This document shows positions 55,487 to 64,000 of a stretch of DNA of 64,000 nt, in pieces. Numbering within the stretch: the first letter of the stretch is position 1; each line of letters starts with the position of its first letter. Location of the stretch: positions 14,918,048-14,982,047 of the forward strand of contig JALMQS010000085.1 of the NCBI GenBank assembly GCA_024734495.1. The letters are read 5' to 3'. The translations under genes and the position numbers were made by a program. Origin of the DNA: Forficula auricularia (taxonomy: Eukaryota > Arthropoda > Insecta > Dermaptera > Forficulidae). The notes under the pieces were generated by a model. It did not search any database. It saw only the letters and a program-made list of their open reading frames with translations, and had not been told where the DNA came from.

Positions 55487-56296
55487 GTAAGATTTCATTT
55501 CTAATCTAAAGTTTTAGAGTAGGCCTACTGTTATTACTCTATTTGTAAGGGGGGGGTTACTTTTCATGAGGTTGGGGTAATACGAAGTTGTTTTGGGTTA
55601 CTTTTCTATTTTTCATTAAAATGGGAAGGGGGTGGGGAGTGAGTCATTAAGCTATGGGAGGGCATCCCTGATTTAAAGAAAAGTAATTTTACTGAACTTT
55701 AATTTTCGAAAATTGCTAAAATTCGAAATAGTTCACAAATTTTATTTAAATTATAAGATTATTAGAAAGTTCATAACAGAAATTAAGGACAATATTTTTT
55801 GTGTGATTTTTTTTATTTTTCAACCAATGTCGATTTTGGGGACTTCTTCAGTGCTTCAAATAATTGATAGTATAAAAAGAAAAGAGAAAAATTGTTTATG
55901 TGAATGTTGCCAAAGTTTAAGTTTCTGATAGTTCTTCATTGGTAACGGAGATAAAAGAAATTAATATACTTTAGACGAATATATGATGGAACTATTTGAA
56001 GCCCTGAATAATTCGAAGAAACGTTCGTTGAAAAATAAAAAAAATAAAACAGTCCGAAAAGCCACAAAAAAATATAAATAAATAAATAAAACAAAAAACC
56101 TGTCCTTAATTCCCATTATAAACTTTCGAATTAATACATTTTATGGACGGAAATGATAATTATATGATTATTACATATGGTTTAAGTGTATGTTTAGACT
56201 TAAGTAGCAACATTTGGTCGTGACAATGTTTAATGATGAAAATGAAATATTTAAATGAAAAAATTTAACAAATTTAACGCGTAATATAAGATAAGG
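55487..56296 (+). other. AT-rich DNA in the proposed first intron of SDR copy 2
   Basis: No supported gene. Short G-rich runs near 55,548 and 55,624; an open frame at 55,713-55,928 has no recognisable motif. Confidence 0.4.
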
Positions 56297-56951
56297 GCCC
56301 AATTATCGTCCCCTTCCCTAATATCGTCCCCAGGGGTAACTCATAGTAATAGTAATATCTGTCGGGCTACTGTCAGAAACTGTCACTTGCGACGCCATAT
56401 TAGGCTCCTTATGATTGTACGGTGATACGAGTAGGTGTACGCTTCTTATAAAAGAAAATGTGATTTTGAAAGTTCAAGATATCTTTATACCTGCGTTTGA
56501 AGTATTTGGAGCGTAAAAATAAGTATTTTTCCAATCTCTTAATCAATTCTATTTTCATATTGTGTAAGTGAAATTTAATTCTTGTTGTCCGTTTACTAAT
56601 AATGGCGGCTATTTGTAAAATGTTCTTTGTCCCGAATATCGTCCCCGGGATAAAGAAAAAATCTGCACCGAAACGAAAGCTGTCTTTTTCAGAGACTTCG
56701 GGAAAAAGTTGTAAACAAACGACTCTGTCTCTCAACCCCGTACAAAGACTAGAAAGGCGGATAGCTCAATCTCAAAATACAAAATATGTCCTTGTTTAAT
56801 AAAATGTTTATACATTTTCTCTAAAAAAATGTATTTTTGCTCAATTATTTGAAGAGTCAAAGAGAAAATATTGGTTTTGATAATTATAAGAACATCTGTA
56901 GCTGAATTCTCGGGTAAAAAAAGAATTTTTGGAAGGGGACGATATTAGGAA
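56297..56951 (+). mobile_element. possible DNA transposon relic with TAATATCGTCCCC ends and a small open frame
   Basis: CCTAATATCGTCCCC near 56,315-56,331 is mirrored by GGGGACGATATTAGG at 56,935-56,949. Between them, an ATG at 56,602 opens a 65-codon frame (VPGIKKKSAPKRKLSFSE, then QTTLSLNPVQRLERRIA) that is basic and GC-richer than its surroundings and reads like the N-terminus of a transposase or DNA-binding protein. I do not recognise the family. No counterpart in unit 1, so it is a later insertion. Confidence 0.4.
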
Positions 56952-57129
56952 CACTTTTTTCGAAAATTGGATTTTGACTTTTTTGACTTTTTATTTGTTT
57001 TTTGCTTTATATAACAATAAATCCAAAAACCAACTTCAGGCCCTAATACTAGATAGCTTTAGCTCCACAGCTCCTCAGAGGTATTTTTGTTTTTGGAAAA
57101 TATTTGTTAGGGACTGAGTTATAAGAAAT

Positions 57130-58623
57130 TCCCTCATGTGTTGAATTGAATTTGGTTCGGGAGACTAGAGCTCAAGGCAAATTTCACACATTATAGCTGA
57201 AAATATACATATTTTTAACTTTGGTTCAAGAATATGTTGAAGATCGCCTAGAGTGAGAATTTTTATTTTATATTGAGTTTATAATAAACAAAATTTAGAT
57301 TTTCACATCTAGTATCAAAATCCCAAAGCTATTTTAGATTGGTAGTACCTATATCAAACTAAGTTGATCTCAGAATCAGGATTACTTAACGTGTCATTAC
57401 AATTTTACGAATTTTTTTTTGAATTTTGAGTTTTTAATTATTGGAATAAATTTAAACCGGTTAGGATTGCAGTATAGAATACTTAAGATATATTTTTCTC
57501 AGTTGTATAATTAAACTTGTTTTTTTATAAATAAATTTATTTCTATGACTAATAATTAATTAGTCGGGAGTGGGTTTCGAACCTTGGTCGAAACCAGACG
57601 TTATCTTGTTTTTCATTTATACTTCTTATTTAATGGCGAATTATAAGGTATACGGAAGAATTATTGGAAATTTTAACAAATTGGAAAAAATAAATAATGA
57701 AGCGGTAATTAAGCATCATCTAATGCTTACAATTTAGTTAATTCAGATATTAATGTTAATTCAGATATTTGTAGGATCTGGCATTGATTTGTGGAACAGT
57801 CTATTTATTACTACTTGGGATTATAGTCGTCTGTCTACTATGATTAAATCAATTATAAATTTTCTCAAGTCCTAAAGTCCTAGAATTGTACAAAATTTTA
57901 TTTAGTTCTCACAAGCAGAGATTAGCTGAGGTAGAGAGAAGCCATACCCTCCTTGTTAAGGTTTTGACCAGGTTTCCTTAACAACTTATGGCAAATGCTG
58001 GGATGGCTAATGCGTCCCTTGCTCCTGGTATCGGGTTTTTGCGCGGAATTTTTAAATTACATTTTGTCTTTTGATGGAAATCTATGATCATGTTATTTGT
58101 TAATGAGCATACATTTATATCTTTTTTTATTTATTTATTTATTTTTTTGTACTTGATTATTATTAGTTAAATTGTTGTAGTTAATTTGTATTGATGTTTG
58201 TTAGTGTATTGTAGTTAGATTGTATTGATGTTTGTAGGACCTAGCCAACGAGGACTTGTGCCTCTAAAAATGTCGAGGAATAAAGATTTATTTATTTATT
58301 TAAAAAAACCGAAACCTCCCAAATAGGAATCGTTATTCTGAAAATATATAACATTAACTAATTTTTATAATAAATAGAATAATTCTAATTTTCTAATTCC
58401 AATATTATTTCTAGCCCAAATAAAGATAAATATACGAGTATAAATTATTAGAATTAAATATAGAAATATAAATATTAACTATAAAATTGATATTTCCTGC
58501 AATAATAATAATAATAATACTAATCATCTTAATCTAAATAAAAATAAAGACAAAACTTCTTGATAAATTACCATATTGTCTTCTAATTTTTTGAAATAAA
58601 ACAAAAACAAACCTATACAATTT
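57130..58623 (+). other. duplicated block and AT-rich DNA
   Basis: 57,165-57,565 matches 23,325-23,750. AGTGGGTTTCGAACCTTGG at about 57,568-57,586 is B-box-like and may be a SINE relic. A possible retroelement tail with TTTATTTATTTATTT repeats is near 58,125 and 58,288. No gene. Confidence 0.4.
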
Positions 58624-58887
58624 GGTTAAGATTTGAATTTTTAGTGAAATTAATTATAATTATTTATTGAACTCGGAAAAATACGACATTTCTATGAACT
58701 TATTTTGCGATCGTTCTCAAGTATGAACATGACCACACACTTTGTTAACTGAGTGGGTGCTGATACTTGAGAACGATCGCAAAATAAGTCGAACGAAATG
58801 TCGTAATTTTATTTTATTATTTATTCGTGTTCAATAAATAATTATAATTAATTATGTGTGATTTCACTAAAAATTCAAATCTTAATA
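58624..58887. mobile_element. palindromic element with about 100-bp arms
   Basis: AAGATTTGAATTTTTAGTGA is inverted at about 58,866-58,886; inner parts CTTATTTTGCGATCGTTCTC and its inverse pair closely. The core GTCGAACGAAATGTCG only loosely resembles a hammerhead, so I do not call a ribozyme. Confidence 0.6.
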
Positions 58888-59729
58888 AAATTATAATCAC
58901 AAAAATAAAAGCTTCAATACCTTCATTACTAATAAAAAATTTAGCATCATAATTTTAATCGTATGAAGAAATCGTCTAGTATTCTTATTAATAATAATAA
59001 AAATATCAATTCTTTATTGCATGAAGTAAAATTGAACTCTCCACGCTTGCGAACACATACTTTTCATTTGAAAACATCTTCATTCCAGATAACGATTTTA
59101 TGATTTTACCATTCCTGATTTAGATCAGTTCTTTAACAAATTTATTTATCACAATTTAATGTGATTTTAATCAAACAAAAGATATAATATTCAAAATAAA
59201 GCTACTCTATCATCATAGAATCATCGAAATTCAAAACACTATACACATTCAAATAATAATAATAACAATAAAAGAATTAGACACATGATTAGAATTGAAA
59301 TCATTTGCTCAAAATGATCTATTCCATATCTCTTCCATGCCCTCCTAGAATATTGATCTTTTATACACGGAAACCCTGATATAGTATACTATTAGTAGGC
59401 TAAATGTGACCCGCATAATAATTTCAATATATCTGCTCACATAAACTATTAAAAAATTTGATATTATGTACATTACTAATAATTGACTTAAAAAAGTAAG
59501 CAAACTCTTGATCATAAGAAACGTATGTAAAATGAGTGTTTTCCAGAGTGAATGTGGTTAAATAAATAAAAAGACTGGGAAAGATATTCATATATCTGCA
59601 TGAGTAAGAAAGATCAAAGGATAAAAATAACGAACGTCAAATAAAAAGAACTCACATCTCAAAAACAATTATAATTTTCTTGTTAATTATTATTTCTTTG
59701 GGCCAATTTACAGAAAAATTATAATAGAG

Positions 59730-59960
59730 TTGGAATTTATGGTGTTTCACAGTGTATAAAAATAAAATAATATGAGTTAAACCATTTAATTTTTAAAATT
59801 CTCAATGTATTCGGGTTGTTAGCCCACCATCAGGAGTACAGTCGATGTAATACTCCTGATAATGAGCTAACAACCCGGAATATAATTTAGAATTTAAAAA
59901 TTAAATCGTTTAACTCAAATTATTTTATTTTTATTCACTGTGAAACACCACCAATTCCAA
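59730..59960. mobile_element. PLE-type palindrome with degenerate hammerhead-like motifs
   Basis: Arms of about 100 bp read TCGGGTTGTTAGCCC and its inverse; cores are CTGATGG and CTGATAA, both off consensus, so probably inactive. Outer ends GGTGTTTCACAGTG. Confidence 0.6.
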
Positions 59961-60258
59961 CCTATTTGAATTAAAAAATGTTACACTATAAATTTACGTA
60001 AGTTATAATTTTCAGAAGAGTTTTTGCCATTAATGTTACAGAATTAGTGGAAAGTTGAATAAGTTCTTTGTTTTGATATAGACTTTTTGGCACCAGAACG
60101 ATCTTGATTTTCTTTTTAAGTCTTTGGTGCTCAAGCTGAATCAAAACTTTATAAAAATATAATTGGAAATGATAAATTTAATTTTCTAAGTTTCCTGAAC
60201 AGCAAATGAGACACTAGCAGAGCAAAATATGACGATATTTGAGTGCATTCCTAATTTT

Positions 60259-60947
60259 TAACCGACTTCAAAAAAGGAAGAGGTTCTCTATTCGACTGAA
60301 TTTTTTTTGTGTCTTTGTTACCTCCTCATATCTCCCCCAATTGTAAACCGATTTTTTAAAAAAAATTTGCATCGGGTTCAGTCTAGCTTCCGATTGGTCC
60401 CGTTTTTTTATTGTTATTAGACCTTTTTTGTTAGGTTTGTTCAGGCCTAACTTCTTTGTTTATGAACCGATTTCGATGATTCTTTTTTTATTGGAAAGGG
60501 GGTATCTTAGGGATGATGCCATATTAATTTGGTTTAGTTCTGATGATATGAACACTATTAATAACATCACTAAAAAGAGAAAAATAAAAATATTTTTTAA
60601 GAAAAAATAAAACCGACTTCAAAAAATTAAATGAAACAAATAAAATACACTAAAAGGTATAAAATATATTATTATCTTATTTAGTTACAACTAAACGAAG
60701 AAATATTAACATGTAATTACTTTTTGAAGTCGGTGCCAAACAAACTATAGCTATAAGCGAGCGTACCCGCCAAACGTACTAAGTAAGATCCGTCGAGTGC
60801 GATTCATAAAAGGTATATGTTTGGCACCGACTTCAAAAAGTAATTTCATGTTAATATTTCGTCGTTTAGTTGTAACTATATTGATAATAATTATTTTATA
60901 CCGTTTAGTGTATTTTTTTGTTTCATTTAATTTTTTGAAGTCGATTT
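60259..60947. mobile_element. CCGACTTC foldback family, copy 3
   Basis: Same left end and palindrome as copies 1 and 2. The loop (about 60,745-60,810, GCGAGCGTACCCGCC) is the inverse of the loop in copy 2. It interrupts duplication unit 2 between the upstream block at 60,088 and the coding exon. Confidence 0.7.
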
Positions 60948-61271
60948 TTATATAATTATACGCGGCATTTTCTAGTGGAATCCTAGGCTTCATCGGAACA
61001 GACTTTTTGAATCTCTAGATTAGATCAATAACAAAAGAATACTTTAAAAATAAAAATAAATAGCTATAAAGACAGTTTAGCGCTCGCGCCCAGGCGACTC
61101 CCCATATATAGAATTATTTAAATCATTTATTAACATCTTTTAAATTTACATATTTATTTATTTATTTATTTATTGAAAAAGAGATGGTAGAAAGAATTTA
61201 ATTATTTCTAAAAAAAGAGGAGTTTTTATTTTAGTTGCTAATAGACTATACATGTAATGATTGTTTTTAAG
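60948..61271 (+). other. DNA immediately upstream of SDR copy 2 coding exon
   Basis: AT-rich with a GC patch GCTCGCGCCCAGGCGACTCC at 61,082-61,101 and a TTTA repeat near 61,150. No gene; intron if the first-exon model is right. Confidence 0.4.
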
Positions 61272-61427
61272 GAAATTGAATTGCACATTGGACTTTATAC
61301 AAAATGGGAATCTTCAATCGGCATGCCTCTTGCACATCCAAAGCACGGCTTGATGGAAAAACAGTAGTTGTTACCGGCTCAAATTCAGGGATTGGAAAAG
61401 AAACTGTCATGGACTTATACAAACGAG
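61272..61427 (+). CDS. second SDR (retinol dehydrogenase-like) gene, first coding exon only
   Basis: Acceptor TTTTTAAG ends at 61,271; ATG is at 61,304. Translation gives [20 protein letters not shown] then [20 protein letters not shown] and R plus one base, then donor GTAAGA, the same length (124 coding nt) and phase as copy 1. Differences are T5N/W6R/N7H/L9S, I16L, T28S and L36M, so the nucleotide-binding motif is intact and there is no stop. Exon 2 would be expected just past the window end, since the intron sequence matches copy 1 up to 63,999. Whether the gene is functional cannot be seen here. Confidence 0.85.
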
Positions 61428-61587
61428 GTAAGAACAATTATAATTAAATTAAAAAATTAAGTGAAAGGTATTTGCTTGTGATAATTATAATATTTACAAA
61501 GCAATCGCTGCAAATTAAAGCACAATTTTCAAACAATATTTTCTTTATAGAGTATTTTAGTGTTTAGGAGTGAGAAATTAATATAAA

Positions 61588-62131
61588 TTATCTTTTTTAT
61601 GTTTAGCTCCTTCGTATTAATAATAGAAAATTTTGAAATGGATAAATGAAATTTAATAAATGTTCATGTTGAATTATTTATTATTGTTACTAGTTTCGCC
61701 ATTGTTTGGCTCATCAGACCTATTTACATTTTTTTGTTGTTATTAAAATTTTTTTGATTGAACAACACATTTCACTGGGAAATCACAGATAACATATCAC
61801 AGTTCCAGAAAGAATACATTCGACGAGAGACAGTCCAAGAGTTAAAAAGTGGTTAAATATTTAAAAATAGTATCTCCATGTCAAATCACATCCCCAAGGG
61901 ACGATCTACCATGATTGACTGGCTATGAACCTGAATTTCCTCTTGATATTAATGAAATGTCTATTTTTAAAAAATTTATTTTGAATGCAAAAATAGATCT
62001 ATAATTACAGTTTTATATTTTCCATGCCCCATTATAGAAATCGGCGAATTCAGTCTTGTTGTTTATTTAATATATTTGGTTCATTGTTTATATTATATTA
62101 TTAATACTAAGGAGCTAAACATAAAAAAGAT
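61588..62131 (-). mobile_element. Penelope-like element relic with inverted ends and a canonical hammerhead
   Basis: Ends TTTTTTATGTTTAGCTCCTT (about 61,588-61,612) and the inverse (about 62,110-62,131). On the minus strand a C-terminal PLE peptide relic TEFADFYNGAWKI (about 62,013-62,055) ends in TAA and is followed after about 290 bases by the hammerhead at 61,689-61,717. It is the same PLE family as 51,012-51,573. Confidence 0.7.
61689..61717 (-). ncRNA. canonical type I hammerhead ribozyme core (PLE)
   Basis: Minus strand: CTGATGA, helix II GCCA/TGGC with loop AACAA, GAAAC, TA, GTA. No extra base. Helix I is weak, about two pairs. Confidence 0.72.
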
Positions 62132-62239
62132 ATTATATTCAAATCCCCCAAGAGGAAACATGAAGGAAAAGACATTATATATTTTTCAAAATTTTCAATG
62201 TATAAATCTTAATTTGTAACTAATTTGAAATATTTGTGA

Positions 62240-62282
62240 TAGACTGATGATGAAGGCAATGCCTTCGAAACTATAGTCTCTA
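62240..62282 (+). ncRNA. hammerhead-like ribozyme motif (GAAAC TATA GTC type), well paired
   Basis: Helix I TAGA/TCTA, CTGATGA, extra T, helix II GAAGGC/GCCTTC, GAAAC, TATA, GTC. Best paired copy of this subtype in the window. Confidence 0.5.
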
Positions 62283-62889
62283 GAAATAATTAAAAATTAT
62301 TTTATTTAAAAAACAGAAGACTCTCTCATTTTATTTTATTTTTAACCTAAAATAAAAACAATTCTGTTACCATCGACAGTGAAATCTTTTTATTCAACTA
62401 ATAAAAAGAGATAATTTATATTAATATTTTCTTTGTTCAATGAATAATTTATTTTGCATATTTGATGGATGGGAAAAAAGAATCCAAACAGATCTCTGAC
62501 GTTACTCTATTGATTTGAGTTCAAAAAATAAATTATTTTATTCTCTTTAGAAAACCTCTGAAGGTATTTTTTCACTTATTGGGATACGTATGAATATTAA
62601 TAAGAATGTGGTCCTAGTATTAACACAAAAAGTTTGCCCTTCTATCGAGTGTTATGATAAAATAGACACACACCCTATATTTATTTATTTGTTTTGAGTA
62701 TTAATAACTACTCACGATACCAACTACAAATGAATAATCCAATTTATAGATGAAAATAAGCCGTATGCAGTTTGTAATAATTTTTAAGTGATAATTTTTT
62801 TTTTTATTAAAATTGACCTCGTTTGTTAGAACATTTGGTCACCAACACATTAATACATATTTCATTATTCGTGTCCATGATTAATAATT

Positions 62890-63012
62890 AAAGGAATCGT
62901 AGGGAGCCACTGAGGAAGTTGCAAAACAGCAACGAAACGTATGGCATATTTAATCAAAACTTGTATTTAATTTAATTTAAAGTCTTGTCCAACTCCCTAC
63001 GATTCCTTTAAT
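62890..63012. mobile_element. short palindromic element with a hammerhead-like motif
   Basis: AAAGGAATCGTAGGGAG at the left is inverted as CTCCCTACGATTCCTTT at 62,992-63,008. The centre carries the motif at 62,906-62,945. Confidence 0.65.
62906..62945 (+). ncRNA. hammerhead-like ribozyme motif with strong helices
   Basis: Helix I GCCA/TGGC, CTGAGGA, extra A, helix II GTTGC/GCAAC, GAAAC, GTA. All helices are perfect; sequence is unlike the other families, so the shared fold is not mere common descent of the helices. Confidence 0.55.
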
Positions 63013-63110
63013 TAATAAATATTTATTACATACATAGAAATTTATAATTTAATTAAAATAAAATATAGTTTGATAACGGTACTATGATGTTAATTTTAAT
63101 TTTTTGTTTT

Positions 63111-63497
63111 CAAATGAGGCAACTAAAACCATGAGAAAAGTTAACAGGTTCTCGTAAGGAGAAAAAAGTTTCTTAAGAAAAACCCAAAATCTTCTTGTTA
63201 TTAGCAATTTTTTATTTAAAACTAGGATACAGTTTCGGCTGACACTTACACGAGGCCATCATCAGTCTATGTTTTGTGGACTGTTTTGATCTTAATTTGT
63301 ATTGTAATGTTTATGTGATTGTACTTTTTAGACTGATGATGGCGTGTACCGTGTAAGTGTCAACCGAAATTGTCACCTAGTTTTAAATAAAAAATTGCTA
63401 AGGACAAGAAGATTTTGGGTTTTTCTTAAGAGACTTTTTTCTCCTTACGAGAACCTGTTAACTTTTCTCATGGTTTTAATTGCCACATTTGAAAACA
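63111..63497. mobile_element. PLE-type palindrome with diverged hammerhead-like motifs
   Basis: Arms of about 150 bp (CATGAGAAAAGTTAACAGGT and inverse) carry CTGATGATGGC...GCCGAAAC on the minus strand (about 63,225-63,270) and a diverged plus-strand copy (63,328-63,372). The loop is about 55 bases of AT-rich DNA. Confidence 0.62.
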
Positions 63498-64000
63498 AAT
63501 AAAATATATAGTTTGTTTATATTTTCACAATTTGAGTTGGAATAACAATCCATTTAAACCTTAACATGTAATTATTAAAAAAAATATTGTTAATTATTAC
63601 CCTTGAAAATTATCTTTTTCAAACAACAGTAGAAAAATATGTTGTGTTTGGTGTGGTGAGAAATATTGTTATATTGCTTTTAGTTGCTTGTATTTTATTA
63701 AAATATTTAAGGTGGACAGAAGAATTCCCGATTAAATGACATATTTGCTCAATTCCATTAAATTAACGAAATTCAAAATTTGAAATTTTTCAGGAAAAAT
63801 GGTTGAGGTGCAGTTCTTGCATAAATATTGTTTTAATACTATATCATCAATTTTATTTTTATATATGTACCTAAGTGTATAATCTACCACTAATAGTTCA
63901 ACTACCTGGGATAAAAATAGTGATTTAAACTTATTTTAATTATTCTATGAAAATGAAGTTTTTATTTTTTCATAAATTTTCCATAAAGAAAATTATATAT

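Larger units (their letters stand above)
51826..64000 (+). repeat. segmental duplication, unit 2 (contains the start of the second SDR gene; runs off the window)
   Basis: Ten blocks collinear with unit 1, listed there. GAAGGCGACATTGATGGA is one of the strongest short matches (9,450 and 51,976). Over the shared stretch unit 2 is about 12 kb against about 23 kb in unit 1. It has its own private insertions at 52,550-52,856, 53,490-53,805, 54,274-54,500, 56,297-56,951, 58,624-58,887, 59,730-59,960, 60,259-60,947, 61,588-62,131 and 63,111-63,497. Confidence 0.85.

Noticed and set aside
58624..58887. Hammerhead motif in the palindrome
   Set aside because: CTGATAC and GAACGAAATGTCG do not supply the core; helix II cannot be formed next to GAAA.

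Overview
This is an AT-rich, intron-bearing nuclear DNA window from an invertebrate, most probably an insect. The insect call rests on the genome texture (dense Tc1/mariner, hAT, Penelope-like and non-LTR remnants, nested foldback elements) and on the style of the encoded protein; I cannot fix the order. There is one 100-N assembly gap (9,135-9,234). Nothing bacterial, viral or CRISPR-like was seen.

The main gene is a complete short-chain dehydrogenase/reductase (SDR) of the retinol-dehydrogenase 11-14 type on the plus strand. Its six coding exons (29,471-29,594; 32,850-33,053; 37,212-37,370; 37,730-37,849; 39,614-39,821; 44,494-44,617) join in phase with GT..AG introns to 939 nt, a 312-residue protein with the full cofactor motif and Asn-Ser-Tyr-Lys tetrad. 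A second copy of the first coding exon lies at 61,304-61,427, so a paralogous SDR gene starts here and runs off the right end.

The two SDR genes belong to a large direct segmental duplication. At least ten blocks of similar sequence occur in the same order in unit 1 (about 9.3-33 kb) and unit 2 (about 51.8 kb to the window end). One block ends in a GT donor in both copies (17,192 and 55,486) and is probably a non-coding first exon with the promoter just upstream. Unit 1 is about twice as long as unit 2 over the shared stretch because different transposons inserted after the duplication; each unit serves as an empty-site control for the other. At the left edge (1-360) is the 3' coding end of an unrelated, unrecognised gene.

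Most remaining sequence is nested mobile DNA: a 1.6-kb Tc1 element with a broken DD34E transposase, mariner transposase fragments, a Jockey/CR1-like reverse transcriptase with two further 3' ends, an R2-like endonuclease fragment, another non-LTR 3' end, several hAT-like non-autonomous elements with target duplications, tRNA-derived SINEs, and many foldback elements with arms of 100-600 bp.

The most striking structure is a set of more than fifteen hammerhead-ribozyme-like motifs, usually in head-to-head palindromes. Three lie beside remnants of Penelope-like (PLE) C-terminal GIY-YIG regions, which ties at least those to PLE terminal repeats. Two motifs fit the canonical type I core exactly. 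The rest keep the core, helix I and helix II, with compensating changes between families, but carry one extra base between A9 and helix II. That variant deserves experimental testing.
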